DNA from: Paenibacillus sonchi
GTDB taxonomy: Bacteria > Bacillota > Bacilli > Paenibacillales > Paenibacillaceae
Length of the DNA: 64,000 nt
Reading direction: 5' to 3'
NCBI RefSeq assembly: GCF_016772475.1
Contig: NZ_CP068595.1
Span: 5,394,001-5,458,000, forward strand
Shown: positions 36,074 through 45,815 of the stretch, piece after piece
Position numbering within the stretch: the first letter of the stretch is position 1
Layout of the letters: every line of letters starts with the position of its first letter
The notes under the pieces: generated by a model
Seen by the model: only the letters and a program-made list of their open reading frames with translations
Database searches by the model: none
Told to the model about the DNA's origin: nothing
Program-made: the position numbers and the translations under genes

Positions 36074-37639
36074 ATGAAAAAGTCTTACGTAATTCTTTTA
36101 GCTGTGGTGCTTCTCTTTTCGACATTGATTGGATGCAGCCAGGGTTCCAATTCAACCAACGCTGCGGATAAGGGAGACAACTCATCAACCGCGAAGCCGG
36201 AGAATAACGGCAAGCCTGCAAAGACGGTGAAAATCAAATATTTGGTTCCCGGCACGGAGCCGAAAGACTATAAGGAAGTGTTCCAAAAGGTCAATGAGAA
36301 GCTGGCTGCGGACGGTGTCGGCGTTGAGGTGGAGAAGATCTACATTCCGTGGGATGCGTGGGATCAGAAGCTGAACTTGATGTTGTCCACCGGCGAAGAT
36401 TTCGATCTGTTCCACGTTATGCAGGACCGTACGCCGTTCTCCAGCTACTATAATCGCGGTGCATTGGCGGATATCACGGATGCCATCGAAAAATACGGAC
36501 AGAATCTGAAGAAACATATCCCGGACGATATCTTCGACGGGGCTAAAATCGATGGAAAATATTATGCCGCTCCATCCTATTGGGTTGAGATGGCGAGTGA
36601 AGGTGAGTTCAATATCCGCCGCGACATTCTCCGCGAGAACAATCTCAAGGAGCCGACTACTCCGGCTGAATTGATCAGCGCTTGGGAGACTGTCATGAAG
36701 AACTGGAAGGGAAGCAATAAGCCCTATCTGGGCACACGGGCGGATTTTGACCCGATCTTCCTGCATACGTCGATCCTGCACCGGACGTATGACACCTTCC
36801 CGTTCACGGTGAAGGATAAGTTCTTCTATGTGAATCAGAACGGCGAGGTCAAGTCCTGGATTGAGACCGAGGAATTCAAGAAGGATGCGTCCTTCATGCG
36901 CGAGCTATACACCAAGGGAATTACCAATCCCGATATCCTGGTCATGAAGCAGGAGCAGGTAGACGCGCAGCTCGACAGCGGTGACTGGTTCGTCCGTCTG
37001 GGAACCGGCGGAAGCTTGACCGGACTCAAGAAGTACAATCCAGAGGCCACTGTAAACGATATCGGTGTTGTGTGGTTTAACCCGGAGAAAGAATATCTGC
37101 GCCCGCTCACCTTCAAAAACGGAAATGCCGTACCGGTGAACAGCAAGCATCCCGAAGCTGCCGTCAAATTCATGGATTGGATGCTGGCAAGCCAAGAAAA
37201 CTATGATCTGGTTCAATATGGCATCGAGGGCAAGCATTACACCAAGGACGGCGAGAAGGGCTATAAGCCGATCAAAGACCCGAATAACAATAATAATCCA
37301 GGGTATAGAGGATCTGATTCGCAAAACGGCAACGTAAACTTCATGCGTTTTGATTTGGAGAATAGCATCCCTGATAATAACAAAGTTCTGTTTGAGCCTA
37401 ATCCGAATGCGGTCAACAGTATCGCGGCGAACTTTATTTTTGACCCGACGAATGTAAGGGCCGAGTACACCAACATTATGTCGGAAGCTTCAGCTAGCAT
37501 CACTCCGATTTATATGGGCGTCCTGGAATACGATAAGGCTTTCCCGGCTGCACTGGAAAAAATGAGAAAAGCCGGTTTGGATAAGGTAGTTGCGGAATAC
37601 CAGAAGCAATTCCAGGAATATCAGGCTTCGCTTAAATAA
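36074..37639 (+). CDS. Extracellular sugar-binding lipoprotein of an ABC transporter
   Basis: 521 residues with a lipoprotein signal ending L-I-G-C (C21), a Ser/Asn/Lys-rich tether, then a family-1 solute-binding fold of the large LipO type (500-560 residues is usual). AAGGAGG precedes ATG 36074. It should deliver an oligosaccharide to the two permeases upstream. The downstream GH130 and DUF1861 genes suggest a beta-mannoside ligand (inference). Confidence 0.92.
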   Translation: MKKSYVILLAVVLLFSTLIGCSQGSNSTNAADKGDNSSTAKPENNGKPAKTVKIKYLVPGTEPKDYKEVFQKVNEKLAADGVGVEVEKIYIPWDAWDQKLNLMLSTGEDFDLFHVMQDRTPFSSYYNRGALADITDAIEKYGQNLKKHIPDDIFDGAKIDGKYYAAPSYWVEMASEGEFNIRRDILRENNLKEPTTPAELISAWETVMKNWKGSNKPYLGTRADFDPIFLHTSILHRTYDTFPFTVKDKFFYVNQNGEVKSWIETEEFKKDASFMRELYTKGITNPDILVMKQEQVDAQLDSGDWFVRLGTGGSLTGLKKYNPEATVNDIGVVWFNPEKEYLRPLTFKNGNAVPVNSKHPEAAVKFMDWMLASQENYDLVQYGIEGKHYTKDGEKGYKPIKDPNNNNNPGYRGSDSQNGNVNFMRFDLENSIPDNNKVLFEPNPNAVNSIAANFIFDPTNVRAEYTNIMSEASASITPIYMGVLEYDKAFPAALEKMRKAGLDKVVAEYQKQFQEYQASLK

Positions 37640-37673
37640 ACGAGCCGATAACAAAAGGGAAGGTGTGGAGAAA

Positions 37674-38624
37674 TTGACCCTGCAAGAGCAAAGAATTGAA
37701 TTTGAAGCGGCAAAAAAAATCTATGAGCGTGCAATCTTGAAATTTCATGGTGTGGACGGTTTGGATGTCTACAATATTTCGGTCCCATTCAAACGGAACG
37801 GGAAACGCTATTTGTTCGGACGGGTTGAACACCGCGAGGAATGGGCCCGCTCTTGGGTCCGGTTATTCGAGGAAACGGGACAGGATGAATGGACTGTGGT
37901 GAAAGACAGCATGGTCTATACTCTGGAGGACCCTTACATCAGTGAGATTGGTGATGAGCTTGTAATGGGCGGGACTCATGTGCAATACCAGAGTGGAAGA
38001 TACAGTACGTTTTTCGGCTATTTCTTCCGGGGCACCGATCTCCACAATTTGTACTACTTCACTACCGGGCCTAATAAAATGAAGGATATCCGCCTTGTTC
38101 CGCTCACGGACGGCAAAATCGGCGTTTTCTCGCGTCCGCGCAGCACCGAGATGAGAGGCAAATTCGGCAGTGAATCCATGATCGGCTTCACGGTTATTGA
38201 CAGACTGGAAGAGCTGACCGCGGACGTGATCGAGAACGCACCTTACATTCACGGCATTTTCGGAGAAGGCGAATGGGGAGGCGTCAATCAGGCTTATCTG
38301 CTGGACAGTGGTAAAATCGGCGTCATCGGACATATCTGCTACCAGGATAAGGATGAGAATGGCGGGGAAGTGAAGGTGTACCTGAACATGGCCTTCGTCT
38401 TTGATCCAACAACCCGGGAGTCATCAGACCTTCATCTGATTGGAAGCCGTCCCTGTTACCCGCCGGGACCATCCAAGGCACCGTATTTAGCCGACTGTGT
38501 TTTTTCTTCGGGCATTGTGATGCGCCCGGACGGCAAAGCCGATCTGTACAGCGGCATTGGCGATTGCCAGGCAGGGCGTATTACAATCGACTATCCGTTT
38601 GCAGGAAATGGGCATCTTGTATAG
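37674..38624 (+). CDS. DUF1861 family protein (five-bladed propeller, GH130-associated)
   Basis: About 316 residues matching DUF1861 throughout: V-P-F-K-R-N-G-K-R-Y-L-F-G-R-V-E near 40, L-E-D-P-Y-I near 85, M-K-D-I-R-L-V-P-L near 140, E-W-G-G-V-N-Q-A-Y-L-L near 202 and V-F-S-S-G-I-V-M near 282. Members are often encoded beside mannoside-active GH130 enzymes and have a related propeller-like fold; activity not established here. Start is TTG 37674 with AAGGGAAGGTG upstream. The extension overlapping the previous gene is not real. Confidence 0.85.
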   Translation: MTLQEQRIEFEAAKKIYERAILKFHGVDGLDVYNISVPFKRNGKRYLFGRVEHREEWARSWVRLFEETGQDEWTVVKDSMVYTLEDPYISEIGDELVMGGTHVQYQSGRYSTFFGYFFRGTDLHNLYYFTTGPNKMKDIRLVPLTDGKIGVFSRPRSTEMRGKFGSESMIGFTVIDRLEELTADVIENAPYIHGIFGEGEWGGVNQAYLLDSGKIGVIGHICYQDKDENGGEVKVYLNMAFVFDPTTRESSDLHLIGSRPCYPPGPSKAPYLADCVFSSGIVMRPDGKADLYSGIGDCQAGRITIDYPFAGNGHLV

Positions 38625-38697
38625 AAGAAGATGGAAGGTATGTGTCCTCACCATCGGACACATTAACAACCTGGAGAACTAGGAGGATATTGTTTAG

Positions 38698-39705
38698 ATG
38701 AAAACCAATATGCCCATCATCGGCGCACTGGAGTCCAGCCTGCCCATTCGCCGTCATCCGGCTAATCCCGTGCTGGACGCGGCCCGTGTGCCGTATCCCA
38801 CCGCGCTTGTCTTCAATGCAGGCGTCGCCAAGTTCGGTGGACGCTACGTCATGGTATTCCGCAACGACTACGGCTCCCTGGAGAAGCAGACCATCGAACC
38901 GTCTCACACGACGGATCTTGGCATCGCTTTCAGCGACGATGGCATTCACTGGACGGCGGGTCCGAAGCCGGTCTTCAAGCTGCGCGACGAAGAGATCGTA
39001 CGTGCCTACGATCCGCGTCTGACAGTTATCGACGGCCGCTGCTACATGTGCTTCGCCGTAGATACACGGCACGGCATCCGGGGAGGGATCGCTGTGACGG
39101 ATGATTTTGAATCCTTCGAGATATTGAGCTTGTCGACCCCGGACCTGCGGAACATGGTGCTGTTCCCGGAGCGGATCGGCGGCAACTTCGTAAGGCTGGA
39201 ACGGCCGTTCACCGTGTACAGCCGCAGCGGCGTTGACCGGTTCGATACCTGGATCTCGGAGTCGCCGGATCTGATCTATTGGGGCCGTTCCGGGCTGCTG
39301 CTGTCGGTGGAGCAGGTGCCGTTTGCTAATGACAAGATCGGCCCGGCTGCACCGCCCGTGAAGACGAGTAAGGGCTGGCTCACCACGTTCCATGCAGTGG
39401 ATATCGATCCCGCCAGAGGGAAGAACGGCTGGGAACCGTCCTGGAAGAAGCGGTACACGGCCGGCATTATGCTGCTTGATCTCGACAATCCGAAGAAAAT
39501 CCTCGGCATGAGCGCATCGCCTCTGCTCGCACCTGAAGCAGCTTATGAGACGGACGGGGGCTTCCGCAATAACGTCATTTTCCCCGGCGGCATGGTGCTG
39601 GAGGAGGACGGAGAAGTGAAAATCTATTACGGAGCCGCCGACACGGTGGAATGCCTGGCTACCGCTCATGTGGATGATCTGATCAGGCTTTGTTTGGAGA
39701 AGTAA
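38698..39705 (+). CDS. GH130 family beta-mannoside phosphorylase
   Basis: 335 residues with the GH130 five-bladed propeller. Features are the N-terminal N-P-V-L-D and F-N-A-G-V, F-R-N-D-Y-G near 60, the catalytic Asp in A-Y-D-P-R-L near 104, R-N-M-V-L-F-P-E near 150 and C-terminal Y-Y-G-A-A-D-T. GH130 enzymes phosphorolyse beta-mannosides to alpha-mannose-1-phosphate. No signal peptide; cytoplasmic action after uptake by the ABC transporter. AGGAGG lies upstream of ATG 38698. Exact chain length and linkage unknown. Confidence 0.92.
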   Translation: MKTNMPIIGALESSLPIRRHPANPVLDAARVPYPTALVFNAGVAKFGGRYVMVFRNDYGSLEKQTIEPSHTTDLGIAFSDDGIHWTAGPKPVFKLRDEEIVRAYDPRLTVIDGRCYMCFAVDTRHGIRGGIAVTDDFESFEILSLSTPDLRNMVLFPERIGGNFVRLERPFTVYSRSGVDRFDTWISESPDLIYWGRSGLLLSVEQVPFANDKIGPAAPPVKTSKGWLTTFHAVDIDPARGKNGWEPSWKKRYTAGIMLLDLDNPKKILGMSASPLLAPEAAYETDGGFRNNVIFPGGMVLEEDGEVKIYYGAADTVECLATAHVDDLIRLCLEK

Positions 39706-39711
39706 GGAAGC

Positions 39712-39800
39712 TATATAGAGTGAACTTGAAAAACGAACAAAACATTCTCCGTAGTCCCGACAAAGTCCCTAATGTATATATCTTAAGTTCACTCTATATA
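39712..39800. repeat. 89-bp element with perfect 16-bp terminal inverted repeats
   Basis: TATATAGAGTGAACTT (39712-39727) and AAGTTCACTCTATATA (39785-39800) are exact inverted copies enclosing 57 bp. It carries no coding sequence and no clear target duplication beyond TA. It may be a MITE-like element or an intergenic hairpin repeat. Confidence 0.7.
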
Positions 39801-39818
39801 ATATATGATGCTTAACAA

Positions 39819-39864
39819 GGACTGGCCCTGTGCAGTATGCTCCACAGGGCCAGTCCGTTTTTTG
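39819..39864 (+). terminator. Terminator of the mannoside operon
   Basis: GGACTGGCCCTGTG pairs perfectly with CACAGGGCCAGTCC and is followed by GTTTTTTG. It can also act on the convergent MFS gene. Confidence 0.92.
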
Positions 39865-39928
39865 TTCGTAGCAACTAAGATCAAAACAGCGAACTACAGA
39901 ACAGGTTTAAGTCCTTTCTATCATGGTC

Positions 39929-41173
39929 CTACTTCGCAGAACCAACAAATCGATTTCTAGCCGCACCCAGTCCAATGATACCGAGTAGGGCAGAAGCGCC
40001 AGCCAATATCAGGAATGGAACGCTCCAGCTGTGGGTGGCATCATGCAAGTATCCAATCAGTGCCGGGCCCATTGCGGCCAGCAGATATCCGATGGATTGG
40101 GCCATGCCCGATAATTCAGCCGCCTGATGGGCGCTTCGGGTACGCAAGCCAAAAAACATCATGGACAAGCCAAAGGCAAAACCCGTCCCAATACCAAGAA
40201 TAATAGTCCAAAACAGAACCAGATGGATACTGCCATAGAGAAGTCCAAGTGTTCCGGTCAAAAGCAGAATCGTTGTAATTACCACTAACAACCGTTGGTT
40301 ACGCATGCGCCCGGCTATAACAGGAACGATGAACGAAAGGGGGAGTGAAGCTATAATCATAATTGAGAGAAACCAGCCGGATTGACTTGAACTAATGCCC
40401 TGGTCTTTTAGTATTTCAGGCAGCCATGCCACCAGCACATAAAAAATGGTTGATTGTAATCCCATAAAAAGAGTTACCTGCCAAGCCAACGGAGAGCGCC
40501 ATATATTGACATGGTGGTCGTTCCCTGCGCTGCTGCTGGCAACAGCGGCTGATTTCGCCGGAGCCTTGAGCTGTGGTGCCCAAAAGAGGATGGAGATGAC
40601 GCTAAGTATTCCCCATACTCCCAAAGCACCTTGCCAGTTCAAGCCTGCCACCACAGCTAAGGGAACACTAATACCTGAAGCAATCGCCCCGCTTAGATTC
40701 ATGGAAACACTATAAACCCCTGTCATTGTCCCCATTTGCAGCGGAAATTCCCGTTTAATCAGGCTCGGTAGTAATACATTACATATAGTGATAGCAAACC
40801 CCAGAACAGCGGTTCCAACAAACAAGGTTACCGCCCCGGATAACGAGCGGACAGCGATACCGATGACCAACAAAATAAGGGAAATCAGCATAATCCGTTC
40901 CACACCATATCTGCGTCCTAATTTTGGTACAAAAGGGGATAACAATGCAAATGCAATCAGTGGAACTGTGGTAATCAGGCCTGCTAAGGTATTCGAAATA
41001 TGCACATTCTCCCGGATAAGACCGACTAATGGTCCCACCGAGGTGAGGGGAGCACGCAAATTCGCTGCGATAAAAATAATTCCTGCGATCATGAACCAGA
41101 TTCTCGCTTGCTTGCGGATACCGGTAGTGGATATTGCATCCTGTTTTTTTAACAATTGTTCTGATGAACTCAT
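39929..41173 (-). CDS. MFS transporter, CynX/NimT (YycB) family
   Basis: 414 residues with 12 membrane helices. The N-terminal A-A-N-L-R-A-P-L-T-S-V-G-P-L-V segment in the first helix and G-R-R-Y-G-V-E-R in the 2-3 loop are typical of the CynX/NimT subfamily (cyanate or 2-nitroimidazole transporters in E. coli, YycB in B. subtilis). Substrate unknown. ATG 41173 has GGGAGG upstream. It is downstream of and same-strand with the GntR regulator. Confidence 0.9.
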   Translation of the reverse strand: MSSSEQLLKKQDAISTTGIRKQARIWFMIAGIIFIAANLRAPLTSVGPLVGLIRENVHISNTLAGLITTVPLIAFALLSPFVPKLGRRYGVERIMLISLILLVIGIAVRSLSGAVTLFVGTAVLGFAITICNVLLPSLIKREFPLQMGTMTGVYSVSMNLSGAIASGISVPLAVVAGLNWQGALGVWGILSVISILFWAPQLKAPAKSAAVASSSAGNDHHVNIWRSPLAWQVTLFMGLQSTIFYVLVAWLPEILKDQGISSSQSGWFLSIMIIASLPLSFIVPVIAGRMRNQRLLVVITTILLLTGTLGLLYGSIHLVLFWTIILGIGTGFAFGLSMMFFGLRTRSAHQAAELSGMAQSIGYLLAAMGPALIGYLHDATHSWSVPFLILAGASALLGIIGLGAARNRFVGSAK

Positions 41174-41251
41174 AAGGGTTCCTCCCGCGTTTTAAGTTAA
41201 TTCATGGTCAATTTCATTCATGTGGAAGAAGTACCCTGATCACTACTTCAT

Positions 41252-41932
41252 CTAGCACATTTTAGTACGGGCCTTTTCAATGTATAAACGAACTGCCTCC
41301 TCGGCTTGAGGGCAATCCCGATTGGCAATGGCTTGATACAGCAGGTCATGAGAGTCGTGATAAAAAGCTGCATTTTTGAAGTCCTCAGTTTCCAAAACCA
41401 TGTTGTGCAGAGCCTCCGTAATATGGTTGTACAAATTCCCCATCAATTGGTTATGTGAAGCAGCAATCACCATTTTGTGAAACTCGACATCCCAGTAGGC
41501 ATATGTTTTGAGATCCTGCCGGCCGGCTGCTTGTCTGCACTTGTCCAGGCATGTCCGAATCGCCTCCAAATCTTCTTCGCTTCTCCTGGACGCAGCCAGG
41601 GCAGCAGCCTCTCTTTCCAATGCATATCGGACCTCCAGGCTCTCAAGCATATCGGTATGCTTAATCACTTTTTCGATCACTGACCCCAAGACACTTGAGG
41701 AGCAGACATAGGTTCCGTCCCCTTGTCTGGTCTTCAGCAACCCCGCATACGTTAAAGCCCGAATGGCTTCCCTCAAGGTATTACGGCTGACTTGAAGCTG
41801 TTCCATTAGCTCTGGCTCTGGAGGAATACGCATCCCTACCCGCCATTCGCCGTTTTCGATCTTCCCCTGGATTTGGTAGGCCACCTGTTCCACCAAGGTT
41901 AAACGTTGAGTTTGAGTTAACAACAGCATCAT
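41252..41932 (-). CDS. GntR-family regulator, FadR/FCD subgroup
   Basis: About 226 residues. The N-terminal winged helix (about 10-75, E-P-E-L-M-E-Q-L-Q-V-S-R-N-T-L-R-E-A-I near 35-53) is followed by an all-helical FCD effector domain (about 85-215) with metal-binding His/Asp positions such as W-D-V-E-F-H-K and A-S-H-N. ATG 41932 (or 41929) follows AAAGGA; the longer open frame upstream runs over the Fur-box region and is unlikely to be translated. It probably regulates the adjacent MFS gene. Confidence 0.87.
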   Translation of the reverse strand: MMLLLTQTQRLTLVEQVAYQIQGKIENGEWRVGMRIPPEPELMEQLQVSRNTLREAIRALTYAGLLKTRQGDGTYVCSSSVLGSVIEKVIKHTDMLESLEVRYALEREAAALAASRRSEEDLEAIRTCLDKCRQAAGRQDLKTYAYWDVEFHKMVIAASHNQLMGNLYNHITEALHNMVLETEDFKNAAFYHDSHDLLYQAIANRDCPQAEEAVRLYIEKARTKMC

Positions 41933-42007
41933 TCCTTTGCAAACGTAGGATGTTTGGTATTTTGGTGTCATTATAGCAGAATGACTTGGACTTGGAAAGA
42001 AAAAAAT

Positions 42008-42040
42008 GATATTGATAATCATTATCACTTATGATATATT
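42008..42040 (+). promoter_or_regulatory. Fur box overlapping a sigma-A promoter upstream of sufC
   Basis: GATATTGATAATCATTATC (42008-42026) matches 18 of 19 positions of the classical Fur consensus. TTGATA (42012-42017) and TATATT (42035-42040) are separated by 17 bp and form a plausible -35/-10 pair on the plus strand. Fur-Fe binding here would block the promoter, giving induction under iron limitation. The start codon of sufC is 150 bp downstream. Confidence 0.8.
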
Positions 42041-42189
42041 GCTATTTGTTTACTAGTGAACAATTAATAAGCTGACACCGCATAAGCTCTGTTACTGCAA
42101 GAGGGGAGAGGATAGTCACCATTGGAGTTTTTGAAAAATATCAACGATGCGGGCTGAAGAAAGAAATGTGGAAGGGGAGTATGTGATAA

Positions 42190-42968
42190 ATGATGACCTT
42201 AAAGATTGAGGACCTGAGATCCAGAATTGAAGGCAAAGAAATTTTAAAAGGACTTAACCTGGAGATTCATGGCGGAGAAATTCATGCCATTATGGGTCCT
42301 AACGGGACGGGGAAAAGCACCTTGGCTTCTGCGTTAATGGGCCATCCCAAATATGAGGTTACAGATGGCAGGGTAACGCTGGATGATGAAGATCTGCTGG
42401 AGATGGAGGTCGATGAGCGTGCCCGGGCAGGCTTGTTCCTGGCTATGCAGTATCCAAGTGAAATTGCCGGTGTGACGAACTCGGACTTTCTGAGAAGTGC
42501 GGTTAATGCACGACGCGGGGAAGGCAATGAAGTATCATTAATCCGCTTTATCCGCCAGATGGAAAGCAAGATGAAGGGATTGGAGATGAATCCTGAATTT
42601 TCACACCGTTATTTGAATGAAGGCTTCTCCGGCGGGAAAAAAAACGGAATGAAATTTTGCAAATGATGCTGCTTGAGCCCAAGTTTGTCATTTTGGACGA
42701 GGTGGATTCAGGCCTTGATATTGATGCATTGCGTATTGTAGCCAATGGTGTTAATGAGCTGCGCAGTCCTGACAGAGGTTTTCTCATCATTACCCATTAT
42801 CAGCGTCTGCTGAATTATATCACCCCGGATTTCGTACATGTGATGATGCAAGGCCGTATTGTCAAATCTGGCGGTCCCGAGCTTGCCCATCGGTTGGAGG
42901 CGGAGGGATATGATTGGGTGAAGGAGGAACTTGGCATCACGGATGAGACGGCAGGGCAGGATGCTTAA
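42190..42968 (+). CDS. sufC: SufC Fe-S assembly ATPase (one-base frameshift in the given sequence)
   Basis: About 259 residues after repair. Walker [10 protein letters not shown] is near 37, ABC signature G-F-S-G-G near 146 and Walker [10 protein letters not shown] near 165. SufC is the ATPase of the SufBCD scaffold. In the given sequence the frame breaks right after the signature at G3/A8 (42634-42644); one extra G gives the canonical [12 protein letters not shown]. The run also contains the slippery heptamer A-AAA-AAC in frame. AAGGGGAG precedes ATG 42190. First gene of the suf group under the Fur box. Confidence 0.9.
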
Positions 42969-42992
42969 GAGGCCGGAAAGGAGGAAAAGGCA

Positions 42993-44315
42993 GTGCGTGT
43001 ACAAAATAGAGTTTCTGTGAATGCGGATGACTTGTGTGCCTGGTCAAGAGCCAAGGCCGAACCGCAATGGCTGCTTGAGCAACGTTTACAGGCACTTAAG
43101 CAGGCGGAAAATCTGGAGTTGCCAGAAGTGGAAAAAATGAAGCTTGAGCGTTGGGATATTTATGAGCATGGAGACTATAAAGCTGAGAACATGTGGCCGG
43201 GCCTGCAGGGGGCGCACGAGGCAGTCCACAGTCTGGTCAACTTCCCGGTGGAAGGCGGGCTGATCGTTCAGCATAACTCAGATGTAGTATATACCGAATT
43301 GTCAGCTGATTTGGCTGCACAAGGAGTGATTCTGACAGATCTGCATACGGCGGCGAGAGAGCATGGAGAACTGGTGCAACGGTATCTCGGTCAGGTTGTG
43401 AAACCGGAAGAGCATTGGCTATCTGCTGTGCACAGTGCCGTATGGAGCGGCGGTGTATTTCTATATATTCCGGACGGAGTAGAGGTTGAGGTGCCACTTC
43501 AGGCGATCTTTTATAGCAGCATGAGCGGGGCGTGTTTTGCACCGCATATCCTGATTGTGGCCGGAAATAACAGCAAAATCAGTTATGTAGACAATTGTAT
43601 ATCGGGCAGAGAGGATATCAAGGTTCTACATAATGGGGTGCTGGAAGTATTTGCAGGAGCAGGCTCCAAGGTGCAGGTTGCTTCGGTTCATCAGCTTGCT
43701 GCTCCTACAACGGACTTTACCCAGCGGCGTGCGGTTGTACTTGCAGATGGAGCGGTAGAATGGATTATCGGGGAGATGAACAATGGTTATACTGCCGCTG
43801 ATACCAAGACATTGCTCCAAGGCAATGGCTCTACCTCTGATGCCAAGGTGATAGCTGTAGGCTCGGGCTCCCAAAAGTTAAGCTATACAACTCAAGCCCA
43901 ACATTTTGGCAGAAGCTCGGTGAGCCAGATGATTACACGTGCTGTAATGCGCGAAGAGGCAACGGCCATTATTAATGGGATTACCAAGATTGAAAAAGGC
44001 GCAACTAATTGTGATGGCCAGCAGACAGAACGTATTCTGATGTTGAGTCCAAAAGCACGCGGTGATGCCAATCCCATCCTGCTGATTGATGAAGATGATG
44101 TCACAGCCGGCCATGCTGCATCCGTGGGGCAAGTGAATGCGGAGCAGATCTATTACTTGATGTCACGGGGGATCTCCCGGAATGAAGCGGAATATCTAGT
44201 TATTTTCGGCTTCCTGGCTCCTGTCATTTCGGAGATTCCGCTGGAGGGAGTTCGCAGCCGCCTGCAGGATTTAGTGGAGAGAAAGCTGGGCAGATCTCAT
44301 GAATTCAAATCGTAG
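42993..44315 (+). CDS. sufD: SufD, Fe-S scaffold subunit
   Basis: 440 residues of the SufB/SufD beta-helix family. The N-terminal helical part (W-S-R-A-K-A-E-P-Q-W-L-L-E-Q-R near 14) leads into a right-handed beta-helix with S-A-V-W-S-G-G-V-F near 145 and the C-terminal A-T-N-C-D-G-Q-Q-T and D-D-V-T-A-G-H-A-A-S-V-G segments typical of SufD. AAAGGAGG is eight bases before GTG 42993. With SufB and SufC it builds Fe-S clusters. Confidence 0.92.
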   Translation: MRVQNRVSVNADDLCAWSRAKAEPQWLLEQRLQALKQAENLELPEVEKMKLERWDIYEHGDYKAENMWPGLQGAHEAVHSLVNFPVEGGLIVQHNSDVVYTELSADLAAQGVILTDLHTAAREHGELVQRYLGQVVKPEEHWLSAVHSAVWSGGVFLYIPDGVEVEVPLQAIFYSSMSGACFAPHILIVAGNNSKISYVDNCISGREDIKVLHNGVLEVFAGAGSKVQVASVHQLAAPTTDFTQRRAVVLADGAVEWIIGEMNNGYTAADTKTLLQGNGSTSDAKVIAVGSGSQKLSYTTQAQHFGRSSVSQMITRAVMREEATAIINGITKIEKGATNCDGQQTERILMLSPKARGDANPILLIDEDDVTAGHAASVGQVNAEQIYYLMSRGISRNEAEYLVIFGFLAPVISEIPLEGVRSRLQDLVERKLGRSHEFKS

Positions 44316-44354
44316 ATCAAAGGAAGTTATTTGAAGGACAAAGGAGTGACATCA

Positions 44355-45752
44355 ATGGCTAAAAATGCACCTGATATGGGCGACTATAAATATGGGTTTC
44401 GTGACGGGCATCAGTCTGTTTTCCAATCAGGAAAAGGATTGACCCCGGAGATTGTACGGGAGATTTCCCGAATCAAAGAAGAACCGGAGTGGATGCTTGA
44501 GTTTCGTCTGAAGGCGTTGGAGCAATTCTACAGAATGCCGATGCCCCGCTGGGGAGCAGATTTGGATGGGCTTAATCTGGAAGACATTCAATATTATGTG
44601 CGCCCTTCGGAAAAGCAGGGAAAGACCTGGGAGGAAGTACCGGCTGAAATCAAAGCAACCTTTGACAAGCTGGGCATTCCCGAAGCAGAGCAAAAGTTCC
44701 TGGCGGGTGTGTCCGCTCAATATGAGTCGGAAGTGGTATATCACAGCATGCGGCAGGATCTGGAGGAGCAAGGTGTTGTTTTTCTGGATACAGATACCGC
44801 GCTAAAGCAATATCCCGAATTGTTTAAGGAATACTTCGGTACAATTATTCCCCCGGCTGACAATAAATTTGCAGCACTTAATAGCGCGGTGTGGTCCGGC
44901 GGAAGCTTTGTATATGTTCCCAAAGGGGTACAATGCGAGGTGCCTATCCAGGGGTATTTCCGGATTAACTCTGAAAATATGGGGCAATTCGAGCGGACGC
45001 TGATTATTGCCGATGAGGGAAGCTTTATCCACTATGTTGAAGGCTGTACTGCACCCATTTACAGCACCAGTTCCCTGCACAGCGGGGTCATTGAGATCAT
45101 CTGCCGGAAGGATTCCCGTGTGCGTTACACGACCATTCAGAACTGGGCGCCCAACATCTACAATTTGGTGACCCAGCGGGCTGTGGCAGAGGAAAATGCC
45201 ACGATGGAATGGGTAGACGGTAATATCGGCTCCAAGGTTACGATGAAGTATCCGGCGGTGCTTTTGAAAGGGCGGGGGGCCAAGGGGTCAATATTGTCGA
45301 TTGCCGTAGCCGGCAAGGAGCAGCATCAGGATGCCGGAGCGAAGGTCATTCACCTGGCTCCCGATACCACTTCCACGATTATATCCAAATCAATCAGCAA
45401 GCAGGGGGGCAAAGTCAGCTACCGGGGCTTGTCCAGCTTCAGCCGCAATTCCGCAGGTTCCAAGTCCAATATCAAATGCGATACGCTGATTCTGGATAAC
45501 CTGTCGACATCGGATACGGTTCCTTATAATGAAATTAAAAATGACCAGATCACGCTGGAGCATGAAGCCACCGTATCTAAAGTATCCGAGGAACAATTAT
45601 TTTACTTAATGAGCCGTGGCCTTACAGAGGAAGAATCCACGCATATGATTGTGATGGGCTTCATCGAGCCCTTCACAAAAGAGCTGCCGATGGAGTATGC
45701 GGTTGAGATGAACAGGCTGATTCAATTTGAGATGGAAGGAAGCATCGGTTGA
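44355..45752 (+). CDS. sufB: SufB, Fe-S scaffold subunit
   Basis: About 465 residues, full length. It has Y-K-Y-G-F near 15, S-E-V-V-Y-H near 118, Y-V-P-K-G-V-Q near 180, Y-V-E-G-C-T-A-P near 225, and the conserved C-terminal [10 protein letters not shown] with the cluster-relevant Cys. AAGGAG is eight bases before ATG 44355; the longer TTG frame is not needed. In most Firmicutes sufB is the last gene of sufCDSUB; here it follows sufD directly, without sufS or sufU. Confidence 0.95.
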   Translation: MAKNAPDMGDYKYGFRDGHQSVFQSGKGLTPEIVREISRIKEEPEWMLEFRLKALEQFYRMPMPRWGADLDGLNLEDIQYYVRPSEKQGKTWEEVPAEIKATFDKLGIPEAEQKFLAGVSAQYESEVVYHSMRQDLEEQGVVFLDTDTALKQYPELFKEYFGTIIPPADNKFAALNSAVWSGGSFVYVPKGVQCEVPIQGYFRINSENMGQFERTLIIADEGSFIHYVEGCTAPIYSTSSLHSGVIEIICRKDSRVRYTTIQNWAPNIYNLVTQRAVAEENATMEWVDGNIGSKVTMKYPAVLLKGRGAKGSILSIAVAGKEQHQDAGAKVIHLAPDTTSTIISKSISKQGGKVSYRGLSSFSRNSAGSKSNIKCDTLILDNLSTSDTVPYNEIKNDQITLEHEATVSKVSEEQLFYLMSRGLTEEESTHMIVMGFIEPFTKELPMEYAVEMNRLIQFEMEGSIG

Positions 45753-45815
45753 TTCATTATTTTAATAAATCAAGCGTTTAACTCTTTCTTTTTAAAGAAG
45801 TACGAGGTGTTATTA

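Noticed and set aside
38581..39669. 362-codon open frame antisense to the GH130 gene
   Set aside because: The plus-strand frame carries the GH130 motifs and a good ribosome site; the antisense product is Arg/His-rich without domain features.
41933..42028. Upstream extension of the GntR gene to base 42028
   Set aside because: The extra residues are encoded by the Fur box and AT-rich promoter DNA, and the only ribosome site is close to 41932.
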